From positions 22,905 through 86,904 of the forward strand of contig BRYA01000385.1 in assembly GCA_030267965.1 (NCBI GenBank): a stretch of DNA of 64,000 nt, written 5' to 3'. Positions 36,729 to 49,615 of the stretch are shown here, piece by piece (position 1 is the first letter of the stretch; every line of letters starts with the position of its first letter). Both the position numbers and the translations under genes were made by a program. The notes under the pieces were generated by a model. The model worked only from the letters and a program-made list of their open reading frames with translations. It searched no databases and was not told the origin of the DNA. The stretch is from Triparma columacea. Lineage: Eukaryota; Sar; Bolidophyceae; Parmales; Triparmaceae.

Positions 36729-39639
36729 CTACTTCTTCCCCTTCTTCTTCTCCTTCTTTCCCCTCACTTCCCCGTCCTTCTTCAACTTCTCGCGGAGCTT
36801 CTTCTTGGCATTCTCGTCGGCTCTCTTCTCTCTAACCCTGACAGGTGCATTTAGGACACCGTTTACTATGCTCTTATACCCAGAGGACCCAGTAACGGTG
36901 CGACCGTGTGAATTTGCGGTCTCCAGAATTAGGGCATCTAAGAATGCGTCTTCGTCATCAATTGCCATGGTCTTTTGTGAGATGTCCTTCGCCTCCTCTT
37001 TTCCTCCCTTGTTCTTTTTCTTTTTCTTGTTCTTCTTTTTTGCATCTTCCCTGCCCCCCTCCTCTCCTGCCACCCCGGCAGCTCCAGCAGCACCAGCAGC
37101 TCCGCCCTCTAGTCTCTTTCTTCTCTCCTCGGCTAGTTTTCTAAGCCAGTCGTTCTCTCCCCCCCCTTCTCCTTTTCCCTCTCTACCCCCATCTCCGTCT
37201 TCTTCGCTTTCGCTTCCACTTTCCAAATTTAAGATACTCAAGTCTACCTTGGGTCGCTCAACATGGTCCCCGCACAAAAAACAGAAGTCTTCACCCTCTT
37301 CTCCCCCCCCCTTTGTCTTCTTCTTCTTGAAAACCTTGATTCTCCTATCCCCCCCTTCCCCATAGCTCACGTGTCCCAGGTCCATCTGCTCGCACATTTC
37401 GTGGACGACCGCGCGGTCCTTGCTGCTTAGCTTCGCGGGCATCTCCAAAACTTCTTGGGCACTCGACATGAACGCGTCAATCTTGTTCAAGAGCGCCGTC
37501 GTCGAGGAGGAGGATCCGCCAGACTTCTTCCCCTGTTTTCCGTTTGGTGGTGGGAGTGGCTCAGTGTTCTTCTTCCCTTCTCCCTTCTCCTTCCCCTCTC
37601 CTTTAAGAACCTTCGCAAAATCAGGTCCTCCCCCTCCTCCCATCTCCCCACCCCCCACCACCCCGACCTCCCCCGACGCAGTCCTATACTCTCCAAACTC
37701 TTCAATATAGTCGCACAGGCCTCTGATGAAATCGTCCCTTCCCAGCACCCCCCCAACATCACCAATGACAATGAGCCTCCTCCTCGCCCTCGTAACAGCT
37801 ACGTTTATCCTCCTGTACTCCCTCAAAAACCCAACGGTCGCCCCTCCGCTCCTGACCATACTGATGATAATAACGTCCTTCTCCCCCCCTTGAAACCCGT
37901 CAACAGTCTTAACCTCCAAATCCCACTCCCCCAGCTCCTCCCCAAGGCACTCCCTCAGGTATCTGACTTGACCGTTGTATGGTGTGACCACCCCGATACT
38001 TACGTTCTTGGGTAGACCCCTCACAGCATCCTGCACCAATTTCGCCTCCCCGACGTTGTAATACCCGCCGCCTGGAATGCCAGACTCGTTCATTCCTCCC
38101 TCCGTGTCGATCAAGATGCAGACGTCCTCCCCTCCCTCCTCGACGCCAAGATCCTTCAGGCACCGGCTCTCGACGGCGGGTGTGCCCGCTTTTAAGCGGC
38201 CCTGGTAGACCGCATCGCTCGCCCACCTGCAAATGCTACCCGACATCCTGTACTGCAAATCGAGCCTGCGGATGATGAACGTGTTAGACGAAGCAGCGAA
38301 CCTCTCCCCTCCCCTGGCTCGTCCCTCCTCACCTCCTTTCCCTCCCTCTACCCATCATCCTCTCGAAAAGTGTGACCGCTAATTCCCCGCACTTGTCGTT
38401 CTTGACGACAGGGGGTAGCTGCAGGTGATCCCCCGCCAGCACCGCCCTCTTCCCCTTGAGCATCGCCGCCCACGCCCAGCCCTCGAGGCACATGCCGGCT
38501 TCGTCGACGACAACGACGTCGAAGACTTCCTTCTCCAGAACGCGAGTCCGAGCCCCAACGCAGGTCGCAAACACGACCTTGGCATTCCCGACAACCTCCC
38601 GAACAACCCTGTCCGTCCTTTCTCTGATTTCCCTCCTGTCCTCCTTGACCCGCTTCCAACCCTCCTTCCTCTCTGCCCCCCTCTTCCTTTTCATCCCCCC
38701 AATGATGTCCTCAATTTCCTTCCTTACATCTTCAACAATCTCCATCCCCTCATGCTTGTCCAGTATATTCCCCAATACCCATTTCCTCCCACCCCCCTTC
38801 CCACCCGCCCTCGCAGTGTGCCCTAGTCTGACCATCTCCCCGACTCCCCTCTTGTCCAGCCTCTCCAGTACATTGTCGACTGCCACGTTGCTCGGGGCGA
38901 CGACTAGGACCCTCCACCCGACCTTGACACACTCCTCCACTAGCCGAACCACGGCAGTGGTCTTCCCAGTTCCGGGGGGACCGTGGATCAAAGACACAGT
39001 GCCATTGAGAGCGTTCCGAACCGCCTCGACTTGACCCTCATTTAGGCCGTCCTTGTCCTGGACGTCTCTCACCTCTGGGGGAGTAGGCGGGACCAGCTGC
39101 GCACCCTCTCTTTTAAAAACCTCCGAAATGACCCCCCCCGCGACTGGGTGCCCCACGCCTTCTCTCAACAGCTCCTCCAGAGCCCTCAACACCTTGATGT
39201 TGACCTTGTCAAAGCTCCCCTTCCTCAGCCTCACAGTGCTCTCGAGAATGTCGTGAATAGTGACGTCAGCCGACTGCTTGCACGGTGTACTCGGACGATC
39301 ATCGTGATACTGAACAGTAACACAATCGTCCGCAACCTCAACGACGGTCCCTGAGAAGGAGCAATCGTAGTGCTGGACATCCTGGGTCTTTATGGTGTAC
39401 ATTATCACTTCGTCGCCTATTTTATGGTCATCTGAGGTTATATTTGAAGTCTGCGATACTAATACAGCCCGAATCTTCCCATACATTGCCACGCGGGTCG
39501 ACTGGATCGCAAAATCTGTAGCCTTGGACGAAGCCTCGTTGGAGCTTGATGGAGAGTAATACATCTCTGACTTGTACAATTCAACATACTTTGATATGAA
39601 CGGTCGTAAAGATGGTAGGTCTCCAGATTCGCTGCTCAT
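36729..39639 (-). CDS. SF1B helicase with R3H domain, IGHMBP2/SMUBP-2-like, 947 aa
   Basis: Exons 38333-39639 and 36729-38265 join through AG|G (RER|RLDLQYRM) to give 947 residues. SF1 motifs appear in order: GPPGTGKTT (Walker A), VVAPSNVAVDN (Ia), VVVDEAGM (Walker B), AGDHLQLPPVV (III), LDLQYRMSGSI (IV), VVTPYNGQV, VDGFQGGEKDVI (V) and NVAVTRARRRLIVIGD (VI). After the core comes an R3H nucleic-acid-binding domain (KLSSKDRAVVHEMCEQM...VSYGEGGDRRIKV) and a Lys/Glu-rich tail. This matches IGHMBP2/SMUBP-2, a ribosome- and tRNA-associated 5'-3' helicase. The usual AN1 zinc finger is not seen; only FCFLC hints at a metal site. The start MSSESG is the first ATG. Confidence 0.88.
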
Positions 39640-39714
39640 TGGGAGGAGGGGGTGCAAAGGAAAGGAAAGGGAAAAGGATTAGAAAACCCAAAGTATTTTG
39701 GCATTATTTCTGGT

Positions 39715-39873
39715 GCTTTCACGCACTGACGCCTGCAACGCCCGCGCGCGAAACTTGTTGCGGTAGCTACGCTACCAGCACAAGGGCGGTGTGCCACCCA
39801 CCCTTCAAGAGAAGCGCTGTCTTCGGACACCTTCGACGCACTGGGAAGGCAATAACTGCACCGCGTTGAAATT
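39715..39873 (+). repeat. Dispersed repeat, full 159-bp copy
   Basis: Spans both parts represented by the truncated copies at 4695-4798 and 8153-8233. Runs from GCTTTCACGCACTGACGCC to CACCGCGTTGAAATT. It lies between the helicase start and the pantothenate kinase stop, both on the minus strand, so it lies in the 5' flank of one and the 3' flank of the other. Confidence 0.85.
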
Positions 39874-39890
39874 TCTCAAATAAATATATC

Positions 39891-42398
39891 TCACTTATCA
39901 TCCTCCATCCGATGCACATGGTCATCAGGGTTAAAGACGATCTGGGAAGTTGTCGCTCTCCTCCTAGTCCCCCTCCCTGGATCAATTGCCCTCGGTCTCT
40001 CCACATCTTTATTCATATTCTCGCTTCTCAATCCCGTCGTTTTCATCCCCTTATCACCCTCTCCTGCCGAGAAGCTCCTCCTCCTTCTGCTCGTCTTCTT
40101 TCTTCCATCTCCCGCCCCTCCATCTGCCCCCCCCCCACCTCCCCCCTCCTGGCTCAGCAAGAACGCCCCCAGCGCCCCCAGGTACCCCTCGTGCTCCAAA
40201 AACAGTCCCTCGACCTGCCCCTTTGACCAGTAGTCGATACTGAACGAAAGCCTCCTCTGCGCGATGTCGTTGTGCCGCAGGAAGTTCCCTACGAAGTAGA
40301 TCTTGTTCGTGTTGTAGATCTGCGCCGTCAGGTAAGCGATGTGGCCTATGTTGTTCGTGCAGAGCATGAGGAGGGCCCTGGCAAGGTCTTCCTCCCCGAC
40401 GATGTCCGAGCCCCCCCCTTCCTCTGACCCCCCCGAGCCCGTCCCGTCACTCTTGGACGAACGGGGATCCCCATCCTTAGAAGCCATCTTGCCGAAGGAA
40501 CTAGCGACAATGTCGCCGGGGAGCTTAAGCTTGTCCAGAGCATTTTGATCATCGCCGTAAATGTCCCTGACAAGCAGGTCAACCTGAGACGAACAAAGTG
40601 AGTCGTGGAAGGGGTTGAGGTTTAGTGGCTCATAATATTGTGCGACGAGCGGGGGAGGAGAGCATGCAAGGAGAGCATGCAAGTCTTCGAAAAATACGAT
40701 TCATTGTGTGTTTTAATTTAGTCGCTTCGCTCCTCCTCGTCTTGACCCCTCCTTCATCTACTCTCACCTTTTCGTTCCTCCCCCTCCCCGCCATTTCAAG
40801 CAGGTCCTCGAACCCATGTGCCTTGATCAGTAGCTTGCACAGCCCTAAGTACGTGCCTCCCCCGATCGTTGAACCCGAGACTCGACGGAACTGATCGCGG
40901 CCGGGGCCAGTGACGAGAAGTAAAGATACTCCCGTTCCGATGCTGACCACGATGTAGGGGTAGCTTGAGCTACTGATGACGCTGCAACGAGCGTAGCGAA
41001 GTCAAGAAAGTGGTTGTATTAGCGGGCTAGAAAATTAGAGTTGCGCACACACTGCGATCTGTGATAATGCTGCTATGCTGATTAGCTGGCCAATTCTTAC
41101 CTATCTCGGAGGGCTTTCCTTTCGGTTTTGAGCCCCACATCCTTGTAGCTATAGCATTCTCCGACTCTGTTCCCTAGCAGGAACTGCGGCGGGAGGTAAG
41201 ATGGGGCGGATCGAGGGATTTCCGTTAGCATTCGATGCCGCCCTGAATTATCGTCGCTCCGCTCCTCTCGCTGCGCTCCTCAGCCCTTCCGCAATTTTCT
41301 CACCTCAATTCCCTTCACCATGGTCTCCATCTCTCCGTGCTTCACCATGTCAATCCCAACCTGCTCAGACCATAGGCTCTCGTACTTGTGAGCCCCCCCT
41401 CCCGTGCACCCCATGCTGTGGATGCTCTTGTCGAGACCTTCCTGCTTCATCAGCTCGAGGGCCCCGTCCATGTGCTTAGTCTCGAAGCGAAGGAAGTGGA
41501 GAACTCCACCGAGCGCACGGCAGTGGAAGGATAGAGACGAGTCCTTCCTACCGCTTATACCGAAGGTTTCTTGGTTACCGGCAAAGGTGTAAAAGTGATC
41601 GAGGGCTGCCTGGTGGGCCGGGAGCTCACCAAAGGAACCACCTGCGGAGGAGGTGAGAGATGCCGAGGCCGTCCTCGTGGCATTTCCGTGGACATCGGAA
41701 AATGTTTCACCGACGCTAGAAACAGACTTCGCCCCGAGAGAATACCGCGCCTTCCTCTCCCTCGGGTCGAGAGGCTCCGGGGGAGGGCTTTGGGTAGCCT
41801 GAGAGGACTTACCAGACGGTGTGGAGGGAGACGGTGGAACTGCGGACCTCGGAGCAGAACGCTGAAAGTATATCAGCTTAGAGAGGGTACCGCCAACATC
41901 CAAGCCGAATATCAAACCAATGTCGACATTTGACTTCCCCCCCCTGGACTCACTGTTGGAGAGTGGCCTCGGTGTCCGGGATGTGGAATTAGAATTGTTT
42001 CCCTTTTGCTGCGAGGTCGATATCACAGGCGAAGGTCGAGGCTTTGTGGGAAGCTCCCCAATATGGCTTTGCATATCGTCCTGCCTATATGTATGTGTAC
42101 GCCCAGATCCTCTATCATCTATCCCCTGCGGATCAAAGAAATCCACCCCTTCTGATCCATCAGAAGAGACCCTCGATTCTCTCCCCCCCATCGATACGGA
42201 CGAACCAGTATCTCGACCCCTAATTGGCGGATTAGGTACAGTATTTGACTCCAACATCTCACCAGTCTCGGGGCGGGCTTCATTAGGGGGAGGAGTTATT
42301 ACCTTTTCAACCATAAATCTCTGATAAATCATATTCAAGGTGAGACCTATACTAACACCCAACCCTAATCCAAAGCCGAAGCCATTGGGGGTTGGCAT
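39891..42398 (-). CDS. Type II (eukaryotic) pantothenate kinase, 694 aa
   Basis: Exons 41304-42398, 41101-41183, 40768-40981 and 39891-40583 join in frame. The N-terminus has a hydrophobic segment (GFGLGLGVSIGLTLNMIY), then a long Ser/Pro-rich region that is absent from shorter family members. The fumble-type kinase begins at IFGLDVGGTLSKLIYF, the ATP-binding DxGGT motif. Further markers are GCTGGGAHKYESL, YPYIVVSIGTGVS, RVSGSTIGGGTYLGLC and NNIGHIAYLTA. The enzyme phosphorylates pantothenate, the first step of coenzyme A synthesis. Low-complexity insertions (Gly/Ser near SDGTGSGGSEEGGG) and a basic tail flank the end of the domain. The N-terminal helix may anchor it to a membrane such as mitochondrion or plastid envelope; this is inferred. 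Confidence 0.9.
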
Positions 42399-42454
42399 GA
42401 GAGGAAATAAAGGGGAAAAGGAGCCAGGGGATCGCCAGAAAATAGCCGACTAAA

Positions 42455-43092
42455 ATGCCGGATATGGTCAAGGCTCTGGTTCTAGCCCTACTCGTGGGAG
42501 TTACTAGTGGTATGGTGAGTTTCAGGTCTAAGCGGTCCTAATTGTTCCTTTGCTTTTCTCCAACTCGTCCTCATTGGTAAATTTGGCACACCGGTCGGGA
42601 GCCAGCGGGTGAGAATTGCTTGTTTTTTCTATCAAAATGGCTCCTTGTAGCGTGGTAACATTATCTCACGTTTGTTGACGGCAATGGTTCACCTTTGATG
42701 ACGGCAATTATCCTCCACTTCAAGAGCCTAAACCAATCAAACTCAAATCCAACCTTCCCTAACCCTCCCATCCCCTCACCTCCCCTCCCCAGCAAATGAT
42801 GGGCGGAAGGAGCCCCGTTGACGTCAACACCCAGGGCGTGCAGACTGCGGCAACCCACTTTGTGTCCAACCACAACGATAGCAATCTGTCAAGGTCCAAC
42901 TTTAAGGTCCTCAAGGCTGAGCAGCAGGTGGTGGCCGGGATTAACTACTACTTGACGATCCAGATTGGGTTTGCCAATGGGGGGGAGGCTTGCGGTGACG
43001 TCAAGGACGTCGTTGTTTACGACAAATTTGGAACACTCAGCCTCACGAGTGTCAGGGATGTGGGGTGCGGGGGAGAAGCCGACAAGGAGTAG
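42455..43092 (+). CDS. Secreted cystatin-type cysteine protease inhibitor, 119 aa
   Basis: Exons 42455-42514 and 42793-43092. Exon 1 encodes a signal peptide (MVKALVLALLVGVTSG) and exon 2 the cystatin fold. The hallmark QxVxG loop is present as QQVVAGINYYLTIQI, preceded by the central helix (VQTAATHFVSNHN), with a Gly-rich N-terminal segment (MMGGRSP). Two Cys in the C-terminal half (EACGD and VGCGG) could form a disulphide. Cystatins block papain-family proteases; the leader puts it in the secretory path or vacuole. It is divergent from the pantothenate kinase gene, 56 bp between starts, so a shared promoter is likely. Confidence 0.88.
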
Positions 43093-43181
43093 GGGGGGGA
43101 GGTTGGATGATAGGTTTCGGTGCCACATTTAATATGAAGCCAATAGCGAAATCAGTTTGATACCATTCTTGCTGTATATTT

Positions 43182-46100
43182 CTAAAAGCCATCCTCCTCA
43201 TCGTCCTCCTTGAAGCCTCCTAATCCTCCCATATCGAGCTTTAGGCTCTTGAACTGGAAGCCGTCGTCCTTTTTCTCCTCCTCACCTTCCGCCCCCCCCT
43301 CAATACTGATCATGCCTGGGGGAGGAACGTTTGGAGGAGCGACCCTCTTTGAACGCCGCCTCGGCCCTCCCCCCTCTCCAACCTCCGCTTCATCTTCGCT
43401 TACTAGGTCAATGTTGTCCAACAACAGCTTCCCCAATCCGTCCACGGCAATTTTCTCAAAAGTGCCGTTCGTTTGGAGCGTGAAAACCTGGGGAGGCGCC
43501 AGCACGACGGCTTGCATCGGGGCGGTCTTCTTCAGGGGCTTCAGCAGCTTGTTCCCCACCTGCCTCTGCGTGTCCCAGCTCGGGCTTAGCGCGTTGTACT
43601 TTATCTTCGGGATCTCCACTTTCGACCCCGCGTCCTCCTCGGGGACCAGCTCGTCTACAAGGATCTTCCCAGGCTTCACTTCGTAGGGCACCTCGTCGGG
43701 GTCCTGCTCCACGAAAGTTGAGAGGACAGCAACAATGGACCCCTCGGAGTACGTCACCGTGCTCCTCCTTCCGCTCATTCCATTGAGTATCTTACCACAC
43801 AGGCCCTTGCACTCGGTATTAGAGGTAGCCTGACTGACCTTGCTTAATATCCCCGCAGCTGAAGTCTTCATTATCATCTCCTTAACTTTGAGGTCTTCAG
43901 TGAGGACCTTTATACACCCAACCACATTCATGTTCAAGATCTCTGACTTAAGGGAGCAGGACGATAACACCTTCTCGAAGTAACTCTTGCTTACGAGGGA
44001 TACCCGGCAAACATTGACGAGTGAGACATTGAGGAATACCTGGGAAAGTACGAGAAGCTTCTCCATGTCGTCCTCGCCCCCTTTCTCCCTCCTCTCGAGC
44101 ATGTGCATGCAGTAAGTGTCAAACGCATCGTGATCTACCAAACTCGCCAACACCGCCTCAGAGTTCGCGAGCACGCTGAATATCTTAGTGGCGTTGTCGA
44201 GCTCCTCACCGCCGAGGGCCTGGAAAGCCTTGACGGCCTCTAGGACCCCCTCCTCGACCATCGTCTCATGGTTCTCATCCTCCAGGGCCATGTTGAGGAG
44301 GATCCTCGAGCACAGCCTGCTGACCATTTTCTCCCCCCCGTGCTTCACGACCGCACCGACGATTCTCTTGGTGCACCCGGTCACTCCCAGGTGAAGGCAG
44401 CTTTCCTTGTCGTGACCCTTCCTATCGCAAGTGAGGTGGTAGACCGAGGCGATGCCAAGGCACACAAGGTCCATAGTTTCGGCGTGTTCGACGCACGACA
44501 TGACGGCTGGGACGAGATCCTCTAACACCATCTCCTTCCTTGCCTCTACACAGAGGCTAAGGTTGTAGCTGCTGCCGAGGCTGGCAATGACCGTCCGCTG
44601 CTTTTCGCTCCTAGAGAGGTTCACAATCAGCGGCACGGCATTCTCATGCACCAAGGAAGCCCTCGACGATATATCGCAGTGGGAAAGGTTGTAAAGAATG
44701 GTGGCACAGTACATTTCATTATCCTCATCGTCTTCCTCCATGAGGTCCTTCATGAAGTCTATTGCCCCCCCTTTTGCGTAGAGCGCTCCGGCCTCTGGCC
44801 TGAACGCAAGGTTGCACAGCGCCCCGGCGCAAAACTGCTTTGTTTGAGCATCTTCAATGTCGACCCCCTCGCTGTTCTTGCTCTGGGCGATCCCCAAAAG
44901 CCTCGCGACGCCGTGCTCCATGATCTTCGCCTGCATCTCCTCGTAGCAGCTGAAGTTAAAGAGGACCTTCGCGCAAATGTTCTGGGTCGACTTGCTCGCG
45001 ATCTTGCTGAGCTTCATGAGAGCCCAGAGGACCCCAGTCTCAACCATTTCGTTCCTGCACTTTTCATGATGGAGGAGGTTGAAGAGTGACTGGGCGCAAA
45101 TCTCCTTGATGAGAGGGCTGTTGGTCCTCAGGATCACAATGACGACAAAGTCACTCACGTGTCCGGTCTTAAGCAGCAGCTCAGCGCACCCTTCATCACA
45201 CGTGAGATTGCAAAGAGCCTTGGCACCGTGGATCTGTGTGTCCCCAGGTGCCCCTCTCATCATTCCGATGAGGAGCTTGTGAATTTTCTCGTCTTTAGCG
45301 AGCAACTGCTGGCATTCTTCCCTAGAGCTCAGCTCAAAGAAGGCGACGGAGACGTAATGCGTTACCAGGGGGTCGTTCGTAACGGTGAGCAGGATGCTCA
45401 AAGAAGAAATCAACCCGGTGACCTTGTCCCCCACGAGGCTCGTCGACAGCTTCTCCAAGGCAGCTCCACAGCGGTGGAGGATGTCAATGTGTCCGCCAAC
45501 CCAGGTGGTTGTCAGCTTGTTAATAGTCTCCAAAATCCCGGAAGCAATGAGCTTCTCGTGGTTTCCTTCATCGACGAGAAGGTTGGAAACTATAGAAGCG
45601 CAGTGGCGGTAGAGGTACTGGGTGTCGTTCATCGCCACCATCTTGTTGACGGCATTGAGGATGCCTTTGTTGATCATGTGGCCCATGACCTCTGTCTTGA
45701 ACATGGCGTCAAAGGTCATGTGGACCAGCGCCTTGCCGCAGACCTTGCAGGTGTCAAGCCCCCCGCACTCGATCAATTCCATCCACTCGTCGAAGACATC
45801 GCTCGTGCTCAGCTTCGCCCTCATGTCGGGGTTGGCCACCAGATTCCCTAGGGCCTCGGCAACGTAAAAGTTCAACTTGGCGTCGTTGAGGTCTGTGAGA
45901 GTCCTCAAGCACTCAATGACCTTGCTCTCCACCATGACCTCATGGGAGTTAAAATCAGAGAGAAGGTTACAGAGCCCGATAACTACGAGGATCTGCCTCG
46001 TCCTCATCTGGAGGGCCTGCCCGTTCTCGGCCTGATGCTTCACCATCATCCTGAACTCATGGAACTCAAGCACGCCAGAGTCATCGTGGTCGAACCGCTT

Positions 46101-48464
46101 TATGAGGTGCTTGATCTGTTGGCTATCTAGATCCAACCCAAGGAGCCCCATGGCACGCTTGAGCTCGGACACGTCGATGGACCCCTGCCCGTCTGAGTCA
46201 ACGAGGTCAAAAACTTCCCTCATTGTGGGCGTCCCGTCCTAAGGCGGACGAGGAGCGAAGCGACGAGCAAAGGGAGCAGTTGGTTAGAAATAGATGTCAT
46301 GTAGCGAGCGTTGGAGAGGAGCGGCGAGGTGCAAGATGCGGTGTTAGTTTGTGAGTTTTATGTCTTAGGTTCTACCCACTTTTCTCACCTCCTTGGCCAG
46401 CGTCATTAGTGCAGTGTGAACGTCTGAGGATATGAGCTTTAGGACGGATGAAGTGTGGACAGTCAGGTTCGCAAGGCCCGACGCTACCCTGATGTCAATC
46501 GTGTCGGCCTCATCGAAATGGTGAACAATTTTGCAGAGAGAGACGAGGGATCGAGCAGCGCCGTTCATGACAACGTGGCCAAGGATGTTCTGGGGCACAC
46601 CTGTGAGGTTAGCCATGGCGCAAGCGACAAGCTAAGGCGAGGGATAGGTTGTGTAAGTAAGTTGGTGGTTGAAAATCTAGCAATGCAATGCAATTGTCGC
46701 GGTACTTTTGCCGTCTATCTCACCTTCTTGTTTTCGTCGTTGTCGGCGTCGTTGCCGAGCTTGACGACGCAGCTGACGATGCCGTCCTTGATCATCTTCT
46801 CCCTGCCGTCTACGGCGTTCGTAAGGTTGGCGACGCACGTGATGATATCGATCCTGTATATCTCCAGCTCGGGGTACGTGACCAGCTTGAGGATGCTCTC
46901 GCAGACCCCAGCCTCGACCATCGTCAGCCGAGCGTTCTCGTACATGGAGAAGTTCTTGAACGCCCGGGCGACAGCGACGCGGACGTGGGGGATGGAGGAC
47001 GACACGACCTCCTTCAGGTACGGCATGGCGATCTCGACGATCCTCTGCCTCTCGTCCCCGGCAATGTTGGCCATGGTCGAGTTGTTGGAGTTCCGGGTCT
47101 GCATCACCATGGCGCCGGTCACATTGACGAGCGCGGCGGCTGCGCAAACCTTCGTCTCCTCATTCTCAGATTTCATGAGCTGGATCATGACGTCTGACGC
47201 CTCACGGAAGACGTTCAGCACCTTGTCGTCGATGAGGGAGAACCGGAAAAGGGCGTGCGCGAGGCCCCTCTTGGCGCTCTCCGGGAGGTTGGACTTGGAA
47301 TGCAGGGGAACAATGACGTCGGCGACGATCCCAGCGTCGAGGATGGGTACGCAAAGTTCCGAGGCCACTGTGAGGTTCGCGAGGATCGCAGCGCAGCAGT
47401 CCTGCGCCCTGTAGTCCTCCATGTGAGCAAAGTCGTCCAAGGCCTCCAGCGTGCCCTCGTCGATCATGCTCCCCTCAATCCCAGGCTGTGTACTATACTT
47501 GTAGAGCTGCTCGGCAATGCCGATCCTCCTCTCGTTCTGAGTGGAGCTGCTCCTGCTCTCTGCGTCGCTACCGTCATCGCTGTCAGCGACGTCGCCGGTG
47601 CTGCGAAGGGAGGGAGGGGGGGGGAGGGGTTAGATTACGTAAAGTAAGGGTTGGTGTGGTCGTCCATTCTCACTTTGCGAAGAGGGAACCGTCCACAAAG
47701 CTGTTGAACTTCTTCTTGCTCGTAGCCACCCCGGTGGAGGTGTTTCCCCTCTTCATATCGTAGCGGGAGAGGTAGATTATGCCCATCGTGTTCTCGGTGT
47801 GGCCGAAGAGATCGCCGTGGTAAGGCTTGAGGATTCGGGCTGTTTGGGTCTTTCGGGAGGGAGATGAATGGGACGGCTAAGGCACAAGGGGGTGGGGATG
47901 GGCGGTTAGTGTGTGTGGGGGGGAGCGAGGGGGAAGAGGAGGGGGGTAGGGGGTCGGAGGGGGGTAGGGGGTCGGAGGAAGGGTCCACTCACCTGAGGCT
48001 TGGTCGGCCGGTGCGGGATGCTATCGTAATTGTATATTTCATTGATGTCATCCATGTGATTCAAAAGAGCCCGGATTAGGTGCTCCTTCTCCGGGTGAGT
48101 TTTCCAGAAGCCACGGACCTCATGGAGCTTCCACTGCCGGACCAGTTTCTTGAGTTCCTCGACTATTATGACTGCAGGAGGGGGGGGGAAATGGGGGGGA
48201 GGGGGCGGGGGAGGTTAGATTAGAGGCACGGGAGGCGAAGATAGGGTAAGAGTGGGGGAGGAGCGGGGGAGAATGCAACGAAGTGGGGAAAAGGGCCGAT
48301 TGTCTAGGCCTGAAACCCCCCGTACCTGCCGATTGTGGATCCTTTCCATGAGGGAAGAGCTGGTGTTCGATGAGGGGATCGCGGAGCTTCTCCAAGTCTT
48401 CTTTACGCTTCAATTCCTCCAAGAGATCGTTCAATTTTGATGCGCACTGCGGCACCTTCTGCAT
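43182..48464 (-). CDS. EF-hand and armadillo-repeat protein, 1565 aa, six exons
   Basis: Exons 48326-48464, 47993-48171, 47674-47876, 46724-47600, 46389-46631 and 43182-46238 join in frame. The first ~190 residues form a leader with a coiled segment (LNDLLEELKRKEDLEKLRD). Armadillo-like helical repeats follow in exons 4-5 (CCAAILANLTVASE, AVARAFKNFSMYENA). A centrin-like EF-hand pair opens exon 6 (DSDGQGSIDVSE; DHDDSGVLEFHE). A second long armadillo array follows (KALCNLTCDEGCAELL, GALCNLAFRPEAGALY, ILYNLSHCDISSRA). The C-terminus is acidic and Lys-rich. Such proteins are scaffolds, often cytoskeletal or flagellar; the exact role is unknown. Calcium binding between two solenoids suggests a switchable adaptor, by inference. 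Exons 4-6 are strongly supported. Confidence 0.82.
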
Positions 48465-48829
48465 CTTGGAGGTTTAACTGTGGTCTTGAGGGAGAGTTGG
48501 GGATCTGGGAAGTGTGAGTGGGATGGGAAGGTGAGATTTAGAGGTCAAGAAAGAGGTCAAGTTGGAACGTTAAATTATAAATTTTTTGGTTAATACCGAG
48601 CGTGCAGCGAAAAAGGGGGAGTATTCGTAAATGAATACGCACTCGCTGTTAAGGACGAAGTTATCTCAGGCTTAAAATCTCTAAATGTTCTATTTTTGGC
48701 ATCTCTCTGTTAGGGTTACGATTTACACTTTCAGTTTTAGCAAGTCTCTTATTGTCGCACTGGAGAGAGGGGAATTTTGACGAGTTGTTGAGGCAGGCGT
48801 GAATCCAGTGTGTGTTGAAGGTGCAAAAA
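48465..48829. other. Divergent promoter region
   Basis: Lies between the divergent starts of the armadillo gene and the SAP/STI1 gene. An A/T-rich part and a perfect inverted repeat (GTATTC-GTAAAT-GAATAC near 48632-48649) are the only structure seen. No gene. Confidence 0.5.
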
Positions 48830-49615
48830 ATGAAGAACTTTATCCTGTGCCACTCAATCATCGGTTTTGGTTGTCTCCTCCTGGGGTCCAATGGATGGGT
48901 TTTATCTCCGCTGCTGTCGCATTCCAGTGGCCTTGAAAGCTTCTCTGGGGGTAGAATGCACTCGAGTGATGTCGATGAGTTTTGTAGAAGTGATTGTTTT
49001 GGAAGAAGACGAGTCGTTTTCACTCTATTTTCATCGGCGGAATCGGAACAGCAATCTGACGCCAACGATATGCCCGTTAAAGAGATAAAGGCAGAGCTTG
49101 AGATGAGGGGTGTGGAGACCTCCACATTCACCGACAAGGAGAGCCTTGTTGAGGCCTTGTTGGAAGCTCGGTCTAGGGGTGCTGGGGACCCCAGCGTGAT
49201 CGACAACCTGAACAAGATGAAGCTAGAGGAGGCCATGGATGGGGTGGGAAGTCTGGGGGACGAGGAGCTTGAGCAGGCCATGGGTTCCGTAGTTGGAGAG
49301 GGAGGGACACTCCCGGGAGGTGAGGATTGAGGGGAGACGGGGCAAGCAAAGGAGGGGAGAGAAAGGGTCGCGGACTTTTCCGAAAAAACCAACACGTCAC
49401 GCTACACCCGCTCAGGAATGTCCCCGGAAGTTATGAAAGACATGGCTTCAAACCCCCAGGTCATGAAGGCTATGATGAACCCAAAGTTCCAGGATATGAT
49501 GAAGGAGACCATGACAAAGGGACCGGAGGCTGTGGCGAAGATGGTGGAGGAGGACCCTGAGCTCATGGAACTCATTAATGAGTTGGGCAAGGTGCTTCCA
49601 CCAATGAATGGTTAA
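48830..49615 (+). CDS. SAP-like and STI1-like domain protein, probably plastid-targeted, 229 aa
   Basis: Exons 48830-49319 and 49416-49615 join through G|GA to give 229 residues. The start MKNFILCHSIIGFGCLLLGS is a signal peptide ending before NGWVLSP, where Trp could take the place of the conserved Phe of stramenopile plastid leaders. A SAP-like helix pair follows (VKEIKAELEMRGVETSTF, KESLVEALLEAR). The C-terminus matches STI1/Tic40-type repeats (SNPQVMKAMMNPKFQDMMKE...EDPELMELINELG), which bind Hsp70/Hsp90 partners or clients. A co-chaperone role in plastid import or protein quality control fits but is inferred. Confidence 0.78.

Noticed and set aside
49173..49400. Minus-strand frames opposite the SAP/STI1 gene (244 and 75 codons)
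   Set aside because: They are antisense to a well-supported two-exon gene with recognisable domains.
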